From Methanobacterium bryantii (GTDB lineage: Archaea; Methanobacteriota; Methanobacteria; Methanobacteriales; Methanobacteriaceae), in contig NZ_LMVM01000012.1 in the NCBI RefSeq assembly GCF_002287175.1, positions 496,001 to 560,000 of the forward strand: a stretch of 64,000 nt of DNA, read 5' to 3'. Positions within the stretch are counted from its first letter, which is position 1. Each line of letters starts with the position of its first letter. The notes beneath the pieces were generated by a model, which saw nothing but the letters and a program-made list of their open reading frames with translations, was not told the DNA's origin and made no database searches. Of this stretch, positions 8,935-17,106 are shown in pieces. The translations under genes and the position numbers were made by a program.

Positions 8935-9945
8935 ATGAGAGCCAGAGCAAGAGATTTCATATACACTAAAGACAATCTATTCTTTGCCACAACTTCTTAT
9001 CTGCATCCAGAAGACAGGATTCTTTCATTTTTAAGATATATCCATGATCCTAATGGTAACAGGTCCAAGAATGGCCAGAAATATTCTAAAGTGGACTCTA
9101 AACAGGCTTACGATTTTTTAGGCGGTAAGTATCCTGAATATCTTTTTGGGCCTGATGGGGACCTTAAAATGATGGGTGTCCCTTTAGATAAGGTTGAAAA
9201 GATATTAAAACCAGAAGAACGACTTAATGAAATATTGAATAACTTTGATAATGATATATTACTTAAGAAGGTTGTAAAATTGGCAGGTATTTTCCATGAT
9301 CAGGCAGGTATTCCTTACTCAAAAATGGGAGTTTCTGGTTCAATTTTACCTGGCTTATATGATCCCGCTGTGTCTGATATAGATTTTGTGTTTTACGGGC
9401 TTAAAAACCACAGAAAAGCAATGGATACCTTTGGAGAAATCAAAGACAAGAGTGATTTGAAGAGTATAAGTGACGAATATTGGACGCATTTATACGAAAA
9501 GAGAATAAAAGACAATACATTAAGTTATGAAGAGTTCCAATGGTATGAAAAACGTAAAAATAACAGAGGAGTAATTGACGGTACACTTTTTGACATTCTT
9601 TCCACCCGTGATTGGGATGAAATAACAGGAAAATATGGGGAAGAAAGATATGAATCAATGGGTACTGTAAAGATCAAATGTAAAGTATCTGATGCCATGG
9701 CCGCATTTGATAACCCTGCTACCTACAAAATTGAAGATGTTAATATTTTAAAAGGCCAGGATGTCGATATAACTGAAATTGTCTCATTTACTCACACTTA
9801 TTCTGGACAGGCAAAAGAGGGTGAAGAAATAATTGCAAAGGGTAAATTAGAAAAAGTTACTGATAAAAATGTGAGGTATAGGCTCGTAGTTGGTACAACT
9901 AGGGAAGCTTTAGATGAGTATATCAAACTGAGGGATAGAGTTTAG
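8935..9945 (+). CDS. Nucleotidyltransferase-fold protein of unknown substrate
   Basis: A 336-residue protein with a central polymerase-beta-like nucleotidyltransferase motif: GS at 135-136, then D148-x-D150 in the stretch SGSILPGLYDPAVSDID. The N-terminal 130 residues contain a helical region and a KYPEYLFGPDGDLK segment; the C-terminal 100 residues (from about GTVKIKCKVSDAM) look like a beta-rich domain. The family is conserved in methanogens next to homoserine dehydrogenase, but no activity is known to me. No ribosome site is seen; a TATA-like TTATATTTATAATG lies about 30 nt before the ATG, which suggests a leaderless mRNA. It ends about 87 nt before hom. Confidence 0.7.
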   Translation: MRARARDFIYTKDNLFFATTSYLHPEDRILSFLRYIHDPNGNRSKNGQKYSKVDSKQAYDFLGGKYPEYLFGPDGDLKMMGVPLDKVEKILKPEERLNEILNNFDNDILLKKVVKLAGIFHDQAGIPYSKMGVSGSILPGLYDPAVSDIDFVFYGLKNHRKAMDTFGEIKDKSDLKSISDEYWTHLYEKRIKDNTLSYEEFQWYEKRKNNRGVIDGTLFDILSTRDWDEITGKYGEERYESMGTVKIKCKVSDAMAAFDNPATYKIEDVNILKGQDVDITEIVSFTHTYSGQAKEGEEIIAKGKLEKVTDKNVRYRLVVGTTREALDEYIKLRDRV

Positions 9946-10032
9946 TTACTTAAAACTTTCAAATTATAACAATTGATATCTTTTACAATCATTTAAAAAA
10001 TTAAAATTTTTATCTTGATAGGGAGGCGTTTG

Positions 10033-11322
10033 ATGAAGGATATTTATAATGTTGGGCTCATTGGGTTTGGAACAATTGGAGCAGGAGTTGTAGAAACTTT
10101 TAACCGGAATCTAAACCTTATGGAGCAAAAAGTAGGTGCAAAAATAAAGCTTAAAAGAATCGTAGATCTGGATATTGAAACTGACAGAGGTGTGGCAGTA
10201 GATAAAAATGTTTTATCAACTGATATCAATGATATTCTGGAAGATCCAGAAATAGATATAGTAATAGAACTTATCGGAGGCTACGAACCTGCAAAGACGT
10301 TCATTTTAAAAGCTATGGGCCATGGAAAACACGTGGTCACAGCAAACAAAGCTTTACTTGCAAAGCACTGGGAAGAAATCTTAAAAACTGCAAATGACAA
10401 CAACGTCAGGATTTGCTTTGAGGCCAGCGTCGGCGGAGGTATTCCTCTACTTGAACCATTAAATGAAAGGCTTGCAGCAAACCACATTAAATCTATTTAT
10501 GGTATAATAAATGGAACTGCAAACTACATTTTAACTAAAATGACTGAAGAAGGCCTTGATTTTGATGAAGTGTTAAAAGAAGCTCAAGATAAGGGTTATG
10601 CAGAACAGGACCCTACTTTTGATATTGAGGGGCATGATACTGCTCAAAAATTGATTATACTTACTATTTTAGGCTTTGGAACATATGTTGAGCAGGATAA
10701 ATTCCATGTTGAAGGTATAAGCAAAATCAAACAGGAAGATATTGAATTCATCAAAAATGAATTGGGATACTCTATAAAACTCCTTGCAATTTCAAGAATT
10801 GAGGATGGAAAACTTGAAGTGAGGGTTCACCCTACTTTAATTTCTTCAGATCACCTCATTGCATCTGTAAATGGTGTTTTCAATGGAGTGTATCTTATTG
10901 GAGATATAGTTGGGCCAGTTATGATGTATGGACCTGGTGCTGGAATGATGCCAACAGCAAGTGCTGTAGTTGGAGACTGTCTTGATATCATGGAGAATAT
11001 GGAGAGGCCTAACATATACGGTCCAAAAGACACAGAAGTCCGGGAAATAAAAAATATTGAAGATATCTGTTCCAAATATTACATGCGTCTTACTGTACTT
11101 GACAAACCAGGAGTTTTACATGCAATATCTGGTATATTAAGCAGATATGATATCAGTTTAGAGTCTGTAAATCAGAGAAGGAAAAATGAAGGTAGGGAAG
11201 TCCCTATTTTCTTAATAACACATGAAGCACTTGAGAAAAATATTAGAAGCGCTGTTAAAGAAATTGATGAGCTTGATTTAGTCAAGGAAGCTACCCTCTT
11301 TATCAGGGTTTTAGAGGATTAA
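10033..11322 (+). CDS. hom: Homoserine dehydrogenase with ACT domain
   Basis: A 429-residue enzyme that reduces aspartate semialdehyde to homoserine for threonine and methionine synthesis. The Rossmann motif GLIGFGTIGAGV lies near residues 9-20, the catalytic domain shows VTANKALLA, FEASVGGGIP, GIINGTANYIL and DPTFDIEGHDTAQK, and a C-terminal ACT domain begins near YMRLTVLDKPGVLHAISGIL. The ACT domain is the usual site of feedback control by threonine. The start is the ATG at 10033, 6 nt after GGGAGG; TTG codons immediately upstream overlap the ribosome site. Length and domain order are standard for the family. Confidence 0.96.
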   Translation: MKDIYNVGLIGFGTIGAGVVETFNRNLNLMEQKVGAKIKLKRIVDLDIETDRGVAVDKNVLSTDINDILEDPEIDIVIELIGGYEPAKTFILKAMGHGKHVVTANKALLAKHWEEILKTANDNNVRICFEASVGGGIPLLEPLNERLAANHIKSIYGIINGTANYILTKMTEEGLDFDEVLKEAQDKGYAEQDPTFDIEGHDTAQKLIILTILGFGTYVEQDKFHVEGISKIKQEDIEFIKNELGYSIKLLAISRIEDGKLEVRVHPTLISSDHLIASVNGVFNGVYLIGDIVGPVMMYGPGAGMMPTASAVVGDCLDIMENMERPNIYGPKDTEVREIKNIEDICSKYYMRLTVLDKPGVLHAISGILSRYDISLESVNQRRKNEGREVPIFLITHEALEKNIRSAVKEIDELDLVKEATLFIRVLED

Positions 11323-11578
11323 TTCTCTAAATTTCTATTTTTTTGGAGATTAAATTGCTTGTATTTCGGTATTTTTTAATTTTTCTTTATTTTTTATTCG
11401 TTTAAAGTTTTTTGAATTTCTAAATGGATAAAATAACTTTTTTTAAGATTTAAATTACCTTATTTTGGCTAATAAAGTTGTATTTTATTTTTTAATATTA
11501 TTTTTATTATTCTTAAGTAACTGTGTTAAATCATAAATGATAAAAATATAAGAACAGGGAATATCATAAGATATTACC

Positions 11579-11848
11579 ATGTTAGAATTTGTTGGATCGT
11601 TTGGAGAAGACGGATTTGAACTCAATTTTGCAGACCTGGTTTCACCTAAAGAGTGGAAGGATGAAATAGAAGCTAAATTGGCAACCTATAAAGAAGAAGC
11701 ACATGTTGTAGATAAGGGAAGATTAAATTTATTCATAGTTTTAAAATTAAACCCTTTAGATGGTGAAGAAGAGGATATTAGGTACATATCAAGACATATA
11801 AATGAATTTACTGAATTTTATCATGAAGCTATACGTGAAATTAAATAG
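11579..11848 (+). CDS. Small hypothetical protein (89 residues)
   Basis: An 89-residue acidic protein (MLEFVGSFGEDGFELNFADL) with predicted alternation of short strands and helices and an acidic C-terminal half. I do not recognise the family. Support for coding comes from the codon pattern, which resembles its neighbours, and from a TATA-like AAAAATATAAGA about 30 nt before the ATG, which together with the missing ribosome site suggests a leaderless gene. No membrane segment, signal peptide or metal motif is present. It stands alone between hom and the Cas4-like gene, with AT-rich DNA on both sides. Confidence 0.6.
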   Translation: MLEFVGSFGEDGFELNFADLVSPKEWKDEIEAKLATYKEEAHVVDKGRLNLFIVLKLNPLDGEEEDIRYISRHINEFTEFYHEAIREIK

Positions 11849-11935
11849 ATGCTCTTTTTAAGCTTGTTTATATTCTATTCATTCTTTTTAGATAGTTAGA
11901 ATGAGGAATATGTTTTAATTTTTAATTTGTTTAAA

Positions 11936-12095
11936 GTTTTTCGCTCATGTTTATTATCGTGTGCATGGTTTTATTCATTAACATGTTTACTGGTTAATCT
12001 AAATTGAATTTATTTTAAAAAAATTCCATTTATTTAATCAAAAATTAATGTTAATTCAATAATATTTGCACAATACTCCAGACATGAGCGAAGTT
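11936..12095. repeat. Inverted copies of a CGCTCATGT element in a 407-nt gap
   Basis: The 407-nt gap 11849-12255 holds two inverted copies of one element: TTTCGCTCATGTTTATTATC at about 11939-11958, continuing to GTGTGCATGG, and on the other strand CTTCGCTCATGTCTGG with following GTATTGTGCA at 12066-12093. They face each other about 100 nt apart, like terminal inverted repeats of a 160-bp element without an ORF. A third copy lies at 56691-56720. The remaining sequence is AT-rich, and a TATA-like CTATTTATACGAG near 12172 probably serves the Cas4-like gene. Confidence 0.5.
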
Positions 12096-12255
12096 TTTTA
12101 ACAACATTTTAAGTGCTGTTTAATTTGAAATGGGGTTATATTTTGTTTATAAAAATTTTTGTATATCTCATACTATTTATACGAGTTTTATAAAAATTAA
12201 TATGAAATTAATAGGGGGATTACACTTTAAAAAGTGAATATTATGGTGTTTTTTA

Positions 12256-13065
12256 ATGATTAGCGTTTCTTCAATATCTGAATTTGTATACTGCCCTGTA
12301 AAAGCATTTTTAAACCAGACCCAAAAGGACAATATTCAAACGCGCGAAATGATACATGGAAAACTGGTACGTGAGATTAGAAGGGGTTATGAAGAGATTA
12401 CAAAGCAGAACATGTGGAGCATAAAAGAAAACATTGAATTAGAATATATCTTTAGCACTATCTTTGAAGAAGTCACTCCTTTTATCAAAAAGGTCTCAAA
12501 GAAGTACTCTGATAAATATGAAATGGATTATTCAGTTTTAAAAGATATATGCAATGATTTAGAGGATGATTTAAAATTGGAATCTCAATTTTTATCTTTA
12601 AAGGTTAAAAAAATTTTGAACACCACCTCTAAAAGGGGTAATGAAATTGCAGAAATGTTTTTCCCGCAGTCCCTTTTAGAGTTTCCTTTAAAAAATGAAG
12701 AACTTAATTTAAGGGGAAAAATTGACAAAATTGAAGTAGTAAATGGTGTTTATTACCCTGTGGAAGTTAAAACTGGGATGCCTCCATCTAAAGGTGTTTG
12801 GCTGGCTGACGCGCTTCAGATTGCAGCTTATGTTGTTCTTATGGATTATGAACTTAATAAGGAAGTACTGGTCGGTTTTGTTGATTATATTAAAATATGT
12901 GAGCGGCGGCCGGTTGTGGTTAATTCAATTTTACATAATAAGCTCTTTGGAGTGCTGGATGATATGCTCACCATGTTTGAAAAGCAGGAAATTCCAGAAT
13001 TCAAGTTAAACAAGAACAAATGCGAAAAATGTGAATATATGGATATTTGTGAGTATTATGGTTGA
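12256..13065 (+). CDS. Cas4-like RecB-family nuclease, not linked to CRISPR
   Basis: A 269-residue protein of the Cas4/DUF83 group in the PD-(D/E)xK nuclease superfamily. The iron-sulfur cysteines are C13 (EFVYCPVKAFL) and C256, C259 and C265 near the C-terminus. The nuclease core shows GKIDKIE, then YYPVEVKTG (E-x-K), and DALQIAAYVVLM with the helical Q-x-x-x-Y motif. Cas4 enzymes resect DNA and trim prespacers, but no cas1, cas2 or CRISPR repeat occurs in this window, so a role in general DNA repair or in an unlinked system is equally possible. GGTG lies 7 nt before the ATG. An array of palindromes lies directly downstream. Confidence 0.85.
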   Translation: MISVSSISEFVYCPVKAFLNQTQKDNIQTREMIHGKLVREIRRGYEEITKQNMWSIKENIELEYIFSTIFEEVTPFIKKVSKKYSDKYEMDYSVLKDICNDLEDDLKLESQFLSLKVKKILNTTSKRGNEIAEMFFPQSLLEFPLKNEELNLRGKIDKIEVVNGVYYPVEVKTGMPPSKGVWLADALQIAAYVVLMDYELNKEVLVGFVDYIKICERRPVVVNSILHNKLFGVLDDMLTMFEKQEIPEFKLNKNKCEKCEYMDICEYYG

Positions 13066-13093
13066 AATTCTAAAATTAAACCCTTGAAAATCT

Positions 13094-13279
13094 GTCAAAA
13101 TTTATAATTTTGACGCGACAAACATTTTATGTTTGTCAGCTTCGATTTTGGGGCAGAAAAAATCAAAGATTTTGACAGTTTTGTAGGCATAAAAAATCAG
13201 AGATTTTTTAATGATTTGTTTAATTTCCTCGGCTCCAAACATGAAATGTTCGAGAGCCACGAAAATTGAAAATTTTCGT
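13094..13279. repeat. Tandem array of six short palindromes with 3-nt loops
   Basis: Six hairpins follow one another: 13094-13114 (9-bp stem, loop TAT), 13117-13137 (GACAAACAT, loop TTT), 13159-13173 (AAAATC, loop AAA), 13191-13209 (8 bp, loop AGA), 13231-13258 (GGCTC outer stem, inner AACAT with loop GAA) and 13259-13279 (ACGAAAATT, loop GAA). Most are perfect inverted repeats. No open frame fits. Similar arrays occur at 20052-20135, 53281-53342 and 58845-58970. Confidence 0.75.
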
Positions 13280-13325
13280 AGGCTTTGATTTTTGAGGATT
13301 TTGAGCGAAAGAGTTAATTTTAAAT

Positions 13326-13646
13326 TTAAGACCGTATCATCGTCAGGACCATTTTATATTTTTCAAGTGCTGTTAGTGCATGGGGCTCGTTTGCAGGCAT
13401 TATAATCATTTCGCCTGCTTCTAAGACATTTTTATTGCCTGAAATAGTGATTTCGGCTTTACCGTCTATAATTTGAACCATGGCATCAAATGGGGCTGTG
13501 TGCTCGCTTAGCCCTTCCCCTTTATCAAAAGCAAATATTGTTACTGTACCTGTGTCTTTCCTTATTATCTCACGGCTTACAACAGAACCGTTCTGGTATT
13601 CAATTAAATCTGCAGTTTTTAATACTTTTCCTTTAATATCTTCCAT
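13326..13646 (-). CDS. Cupin-domain protein
   Basis: A 106-residue single cupin barrel. The first motif reads GEGLSEHTAPFDAMVQI-x-G and the second EAGEMIIMPANEPHAL, so H47 and the H of EPHAL are possible metal ligands, while the usual second histidine of the first motif is missing. Small cupins of this kind are common in anaerobes next to redox proteins, and their ligands are mostly unknown. CAGGAGGG lies 5 nt before the ATG. It is the last gene of the run hcp, zinc ribbon, ferredoxin, cupin, with only 17 nt to the ferredoxin gene. Confidence 0.85.
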   Translation of the reverse strand: MEDIKGKVLKTADLIEYQNGSVVSREIIRKDTGTVTIFAFDKGEGLSEHTAPFDAMVQIIDGKAEITISGNKNVLEAGEMIIMPANEPHALTALEKYKMVLTMIRS

Positions 13647-13663
13647 TTTTTACCCTCCTGAAC

Positions 13664-13879
13664 TTAATCATAAACATGTATGATACTTACAGGGCAGAGC
13701 TCTTCTGCTTGTGTGCAGCAAGATGGGTCTTCAACTTCTATTTCTTCGGTTTCTTCTGTATTTTTCAGTGCTTTTAAATGGGAAAGCCCATCTCCAGCAA
13801 ATTCAAAGAAGTCAGGACATATATCAATACAGTTTCCACAGGATATACACATCATCCTTTCCAGTTCTACCTTTGCCAT
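13664..13879 (-). CDS. Small [4Fe-4S] ferredoxin
   Basis: A 71-residue ferredoxin. C11, C14 and C17 with the distant C62-P63 form the ligands of one [4Fe-4S] cluster. C21 and one of C54/C55 correspond to the pair that forms a disulfide in single-cluster archaeal ferredoxins, so a second cluster is unlikely. It should carry electrons in the cytosol, and the neighbouring rubredoxin-Hcp fusion is a plausible partner. AGGTGA lies 5 nt before the ATG. Gaps of 28 nt and 17 nt to its neighbours support one transcript. Confidence 0.9.
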   Translation of the reverse strand: MAKVELERMMCISCGNCIDICPDFFEFAGDGLSHLKALKNTEETEEIEVEDPSCCTQAEELCPVSIIHVYD

Positions 13880-13907
13880 TTTTTCACCTAAAATTTAATT
13901 AAAAATT

Positions 13908-14096
13908 TTATTTTGCACATTTAAAGCAAAATTCTGTATCTCTATTAGTTTTAAAGGTTTTACCACACTTTTTACATGTAACAGATCTGAGGGTGGATTC
14001 ATTATCAACAATATCTAGAGAACAGGCACATTTCCAGCCCATTTTGCCTTTTAATTGGGCTTCAAACTCCTTGTCAATGTTTGGATCATCTGTCAT
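13908..14096 (-). CDS. Small zinc-ribbon protein (62 residues)
   Basis: A 62-residue protein with cysteine pairs CAC (about residue 23), CKKCGK and CFKCAK, so one or two zinc sites are likely; the middle and last pairs form a classical ribbon. The N-terminal 20 residues are acidic. I know no function. AAGGTGA lies 5 nt before the ATG. It lies between the rubredoxin-Hcp gene (92-nt gap) and the ferredoxin gene (28-nt gap), so a role in the same stress response is inferred. Confidence 0.75.
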   Translation of the reverse strand: MTDDPNIDKEFEAQLKGKMGWKCACSLDIVDNESTLRSVTCKKCGKTFKTNRDTEFCFKCAK

Positions 14097-14188
14097 TTAA
14101 ATCACCTTATTAACTATTAAAACAGGTAATAAAAATATTTTTCGTATTGAATAGAACAAATTATAATGTAAAATGAAAGGTGGTATAA

Positions 14189-15673
14189 TTACCCTAAAAT
14201 CTCTTTAATGTCATTTTCAGGAGTACTAATTGGCATAATGTCGTAATTTTCAACAAGGAAATTCATAATGTCCTCATTTACCCATGCTGGAGCTATTGGG
14301 CCCAAATATATTCCTTTAATTCCAAGGTACAGTAAACTCCACAGGATCGCTGCTGCCTTCTGTTCCATCCAGCTTAAAACAATTGTAAGCGGAAGTTCGT
14401 TCACTTCAAGCCCGAAAAGGTCTGAAAGTGCAGTTACAATGTCAATACCGACTATTGCATCATTACATTGCCCTATATCTATTAAACGTGGAATTCCTTC
14501 AATATCTCCGAGAGGCAGCTGGTTCATTCTGAATTTACCGCAGGCAAGGGTTAAAACAACTGTGTCCTCAGGTAATTTCTGCACAAATTCGGTATAATAT
14601 GGTGATTTTGCAAGTGGAGCGTCACATCCTCCAACCAGGAAGAACCTCCTTATTTTTCCTGCTTCTACAAGTTCTTTAATCTTCGGTGCGAGTGAAAGGA
14701 CTGTTGAAGCTCCAAATCCGGTTGAATAAATTGTGTCTCCTGGTTCTTCTGGGAGTTCAGGTAAGGATTTGGCTTTTTCAATAAGTGACGAGAAATCGTA
14801 ACCATCAATATGCTGCACGCCAGTTAATCTGGCAACTCCTGTAGTAAACATCCTGTCTCTATAATCATCTCTTGGAGGCAGTACGCAGTTTGATGTTCCA
14901 AGGATTGCGACAGGATATTTTGAAAATACTTCCCTCTGGTCAAACCAGGATTTACCAAGTTGACCTGCAAGGTGTTTATATTTCCTCAATTTAGGGTATC
15001 CATGTGCTGGAAGGAGTTCTGAATGTGTATAAACGTTTATTCCAGTTCCTTCAGTCTGTTTTAACACTTCTTCTAATGCTTTAAGGTTGTGGCCGGTTGC
15101 AACTATCCCTCGACCTTTTTTTGTTCCGGTACTAACCTGAACTGGGGTTGGTTCTCCATAAGTTTCGATTAATGCAGTTTTAAGAAGCCGCATTGTTTTA
15201 ATATTCATTTTTCCTGCTTCAAGGGCCAGATTTATTAGCTCTGGAACGTCAATATTGACATTGGTAAGAGTTGAGTAAAAACCTCTTTCCATGAATGCAT
15301 CTACTTCAGGGTCTGTGTATCCAAGTTCTCTTGCATGGTATAGATAGGCAGATATTCCTTTGATTGCAAATAATAAGTTATCTTGGAGCCTTGCAGCTGT
15401 AGCGCTTTTTCCACACACTCCTTGTATGGTACAGCCGGTTCCTCTTGCTGTTTGGGAGCATTGATAGCAGAACATTTCCTGTTCTTCTTTCTTAACTTCT
15501 TTCTCTTTTTCTTCTTCCATTGCTTCAAACTGATCCTTTCCCACCCCACATACTGGACATATCCAATCATCAGGTAGGTCATCAAAAGCAGTTCCTGGGC
15601 CTATTCCATTATCTGGATCTCCTTTTTCAGGGTCATATACATATTCACATGCTAAACAGCGGTATTTTTTCAT
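14189..15673 (-). CDS. hcp: Rubredoxin-hybrid cluster protein (Hcp) fusion
   Basis: A 494-residue fusion. Residues 1-52 are a rubredoxin with C6, C9, C39 and C42. After an acidic Lys/Glu linker comes a hybrid-cluster protein beginning at F68, with the [4Fe-4S] motif C69-x2-C72-x8-C81-x5-C87 of the class I/III type. Hybrid-cluster ligands are visible in GHNLKAL, SELLPAHGYP, SNCVLPP, GGCDAP, LACGKFR, GQCNDA and SWMEQKAA. Hcp enzymes reduce nitric oxide or hydroxylamine; the attached rubredoxin could feed electrons directly. A perfect 14-bp inverted repeat lies 73 nt upstream of the start. It heads the run with zinc ribbon, ferredoxin and cupin genes. Confidence 0.95.
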   Translation of the reverse strand: MKKYRCLACEYVYDPEKGDPDNGIGPGTAFDDLPDDWICPVCGVGKDQFEAMEEEKEKEVKKEEQEMFCYQCSQTARGTGCTIQGVCGKSATAARLQDNLLFAIKGISAYLYHARELGYTDPEVDAFMERGFYSTLTNVNIDVPELINLALEAGKMNIKTMRLLKTALIETYGEPTPVQVSTGTKKGRGIVATGHNLKALEEVLKQTEGTGINVYTHSELLPAHGYPKLRKYKHLAGQLGKSWFDQREVFSKYPVAILGTSNCVLPPRDDYRDRMFTTGVARLTGVQHIDGYDFSSLIEKAKSLPELPEEPGDTIYSTGFGASTVLSLAPKIKELVEAGKIRRFFLVGGCDAPLAKSPYYTEFVQKLPEDTVVLTLACGKFRMNQLPLGDIEGIPRLIDIGQCNDAIVGIDIVTALSDLFGLEVNELPLTIVLSWMEQKAAAILWSLLYLGIKGIYLGPIAPAWVNEDIMNFLVENYDIMPISTPENDIKEILG

Positions 15674-15745
15674 TTATATTACCTCCCATATTATTTTATA
15701 TGTAAATTTTATAGTATGGTAAGAAGTAGGGATTTTACTGAGCTA

Positions 15746-15776
15746 TATATCATTTTTATTGGATAAAAATGATATA
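15746..15776. promoter_or_regulatory. Perfect 14-bp inverted repeat upstream of hcp
   Basis: The arm TATATCATTTTTAT at 15746-15759 and its exact complement at 15763-15776 are separated by TGG. It lies between the divergent hcp gene and the gene at 15959, closer to hcp. The outer half-sites TATATCAT and ATGATATA recur in the inverted repeat upstream of ehbA. An operator is the likeliest reading, but the regulator is unknown. Confidence 0.55.
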
Positions 15777-15958
15777 AAATGCTTTAATGTTTATTTAGAT
15801 TGTTAAAATCATCTTTTCAATATAATTTTTGTTTTTAGTTGTATTTAGAATTTTTGATAAAGTATTAATCAGATGGTATGCTTTAAATAATAATATAATT
15901 TATAAAATAAGTATTAAATTTAAATCATTTGAGGATCAAATAGAATAGTGGTGGTAAT

Positions 15959-16249
15959 ATGGAACTGGATGAAAATGCATTAAAACTGATAAAAAAATGC
16001 GAAGATAAGGAAGTAGATACGAGCGTTATGGGCGCTTGCACGGTCCTTTTAGAAGAAATGGATAGGGGAGAGATAGATTTAGGTGAAGACAAACCAGATG
16101 AATCATATATTCAGATGGCTCAAAATATTGCACCTGAAGATGTACCAAAAGTACTTAAAATGGCATTCAAAATCAAAGAACGACCAAATGTAAGTCCTGA
16201 GATGAAAATTGCTGCAAACAGGTTAATTAGGGCTATAGAGCAGTTTTAA
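15959..16249 (+). CDS. Small helical protein, paralogue 1 of a tandem family
   Basis: A 96-residue protein (MELDENALKLIKKCEDKEVD) that is largely helical, with two conserved cysteines in KKCE and MGAC. It shares most of its length with the proteins at 16610 and 17107; the common pattern is KKC, then MGAC-x-V-x-LE, then SY-x-x-MA-x-N, DV-x-x-VL-x-x-A and LIRAIE. I do not recognise the family. There is no membrane segment. A GTGGT lies shortly before the ATG. The gene is divergent from hcp. Confidence 0.75.
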   Translation: MELDENALKLIKKCEDKEVDTSVMGACTVLLEEMDRGEIDLGEDKPDESYIQMAQNIAPEDVPKVLKMAFKIKERPNVSPEMKIAANRLIRAIEQF

Positions 16250-16311
16250 CTCTATTTTTTAGTCTCTTTAATTGATAGTAACTGTAGATCATGCAGTGTA
16301 AAGAATTGCAC

Positions 16312-16557
16312 ATTGACAAAATGCTTGAGAAACTGATTGGAAAATGTGGAGATAAATAAATAGATGTATGTATTATTGTGCGTTTAGTAGTTCTTTTGAA
16401 GAAATTGATAAAATAAATTTCGATGATATTGTGCAGGGGTCTTAGCAGAAATGGTTCATAATATTAAACCTCAAGATGTCTCCTCAAATTAGTTATAATG
16501 ACATTTAAAATTAAAGAATAAAATTGGGCCTTAAAATAGTGGCTAATAGGTTATTTG
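16312..16557 (+). pseudogene. Decayed fourth copy of the tandem small-protein family
   Basis: The 360-nt gap between paralogues 1 and 2 contains a clear remnant. From 16312 the reading KMLEKLIGKCGDK aligns with ALKLIKKCEDK, is then interrupted by TAA, and continues with similarity through TTCTTTTGAAGAAATTGAT, the region equivalent to QMAQNI, and ACATTTAAAATTAAAGAA (TFKIKE versus AFKIKE). Several stops and indels are present, so it cannot make a full protein. It shows that the family once had four members here. Confidence 0.75.
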
Positions 16558-16609
16558 GGGAAACACTAAAATCTAATTACTATTTATTTTAAATTAAGGA
16601 AGTGATAAT

Positions 16610-16909
16610 ATGAAAAAGGTACCTCTTGATGAAAATGCTAAAAGCTTAATAAAAAAATGTGAAGATAACGAAGTAGATACAAGCACAATGGGTGCATGTC
16701 AGGTCCTTTTAGAAGAAATGGATCGTGGAAATGTGGTGCTCAAAGACGAGCCTGGAGAGTCATATATTCAGATGGCTCAAAATATTAAGAAGGAAGATGT
16801 ACCTCAGGTTCTTAGAATTGCATTTATAGTAAGGGACAGTGGAGATATAACTGATACTGATGTAAAAAATGCAGCAGCAAGATTAATACGAGCAATAGAA
16901 ATGTTTTAA
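16610..16909 (+). CDS. Small helical protein, paralogue 2 of a tandem family
   Basis: A 99-residue paralogue of the proteins at 15959 and 17107, closest to paralogue 1 (shared stretches such as MGAC, VLLEEMDRG and SYIQMAQNI). It is acidic in the middle and ends with ARLIRAIEMF. The two cysteines (KKCE and MGAC) are kept. GGAAGTGATAAT precedes the ATG and acts as the ribosome site. Function is unknown; the strict keeping of MA-x-N and LIRAIE suggests a defined fold and possibly oligomerisation. Confidence 0.75.
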   Translation: MKKVPLDENAKSLIKKCEDNEVDTSTMGACQVLLEEMDRGNVVLKDEPGESYIQMAQNIKKEDVPQVLRIAFIVRDSGDITDTDVKNAAARLIRAIEMF

Positions 16910-17106
16910 TGGGATAAAATTTAATAATTCTCTTTTTTTTGGGATATATCTTGTAAAAACTATTTTTTTCCTTTAATTTGGATAAATTAACTTTCTGTGA
17001 AGGCTAAATTTGGATAAAATCGTTATTAGTATTATTCAATTGCATTGTATGTAATAAATATCTATAAATCCAGTTATAACACAATATATATAATTGGTGA
17101 TAAAAA

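Noticed and set aside
13094..13279. Possible CRISPR array next to the Cas4-like gene
   Set aside because: The units are palindromes with differing sequences and no constant repeat separated by unique spacers of equal length.
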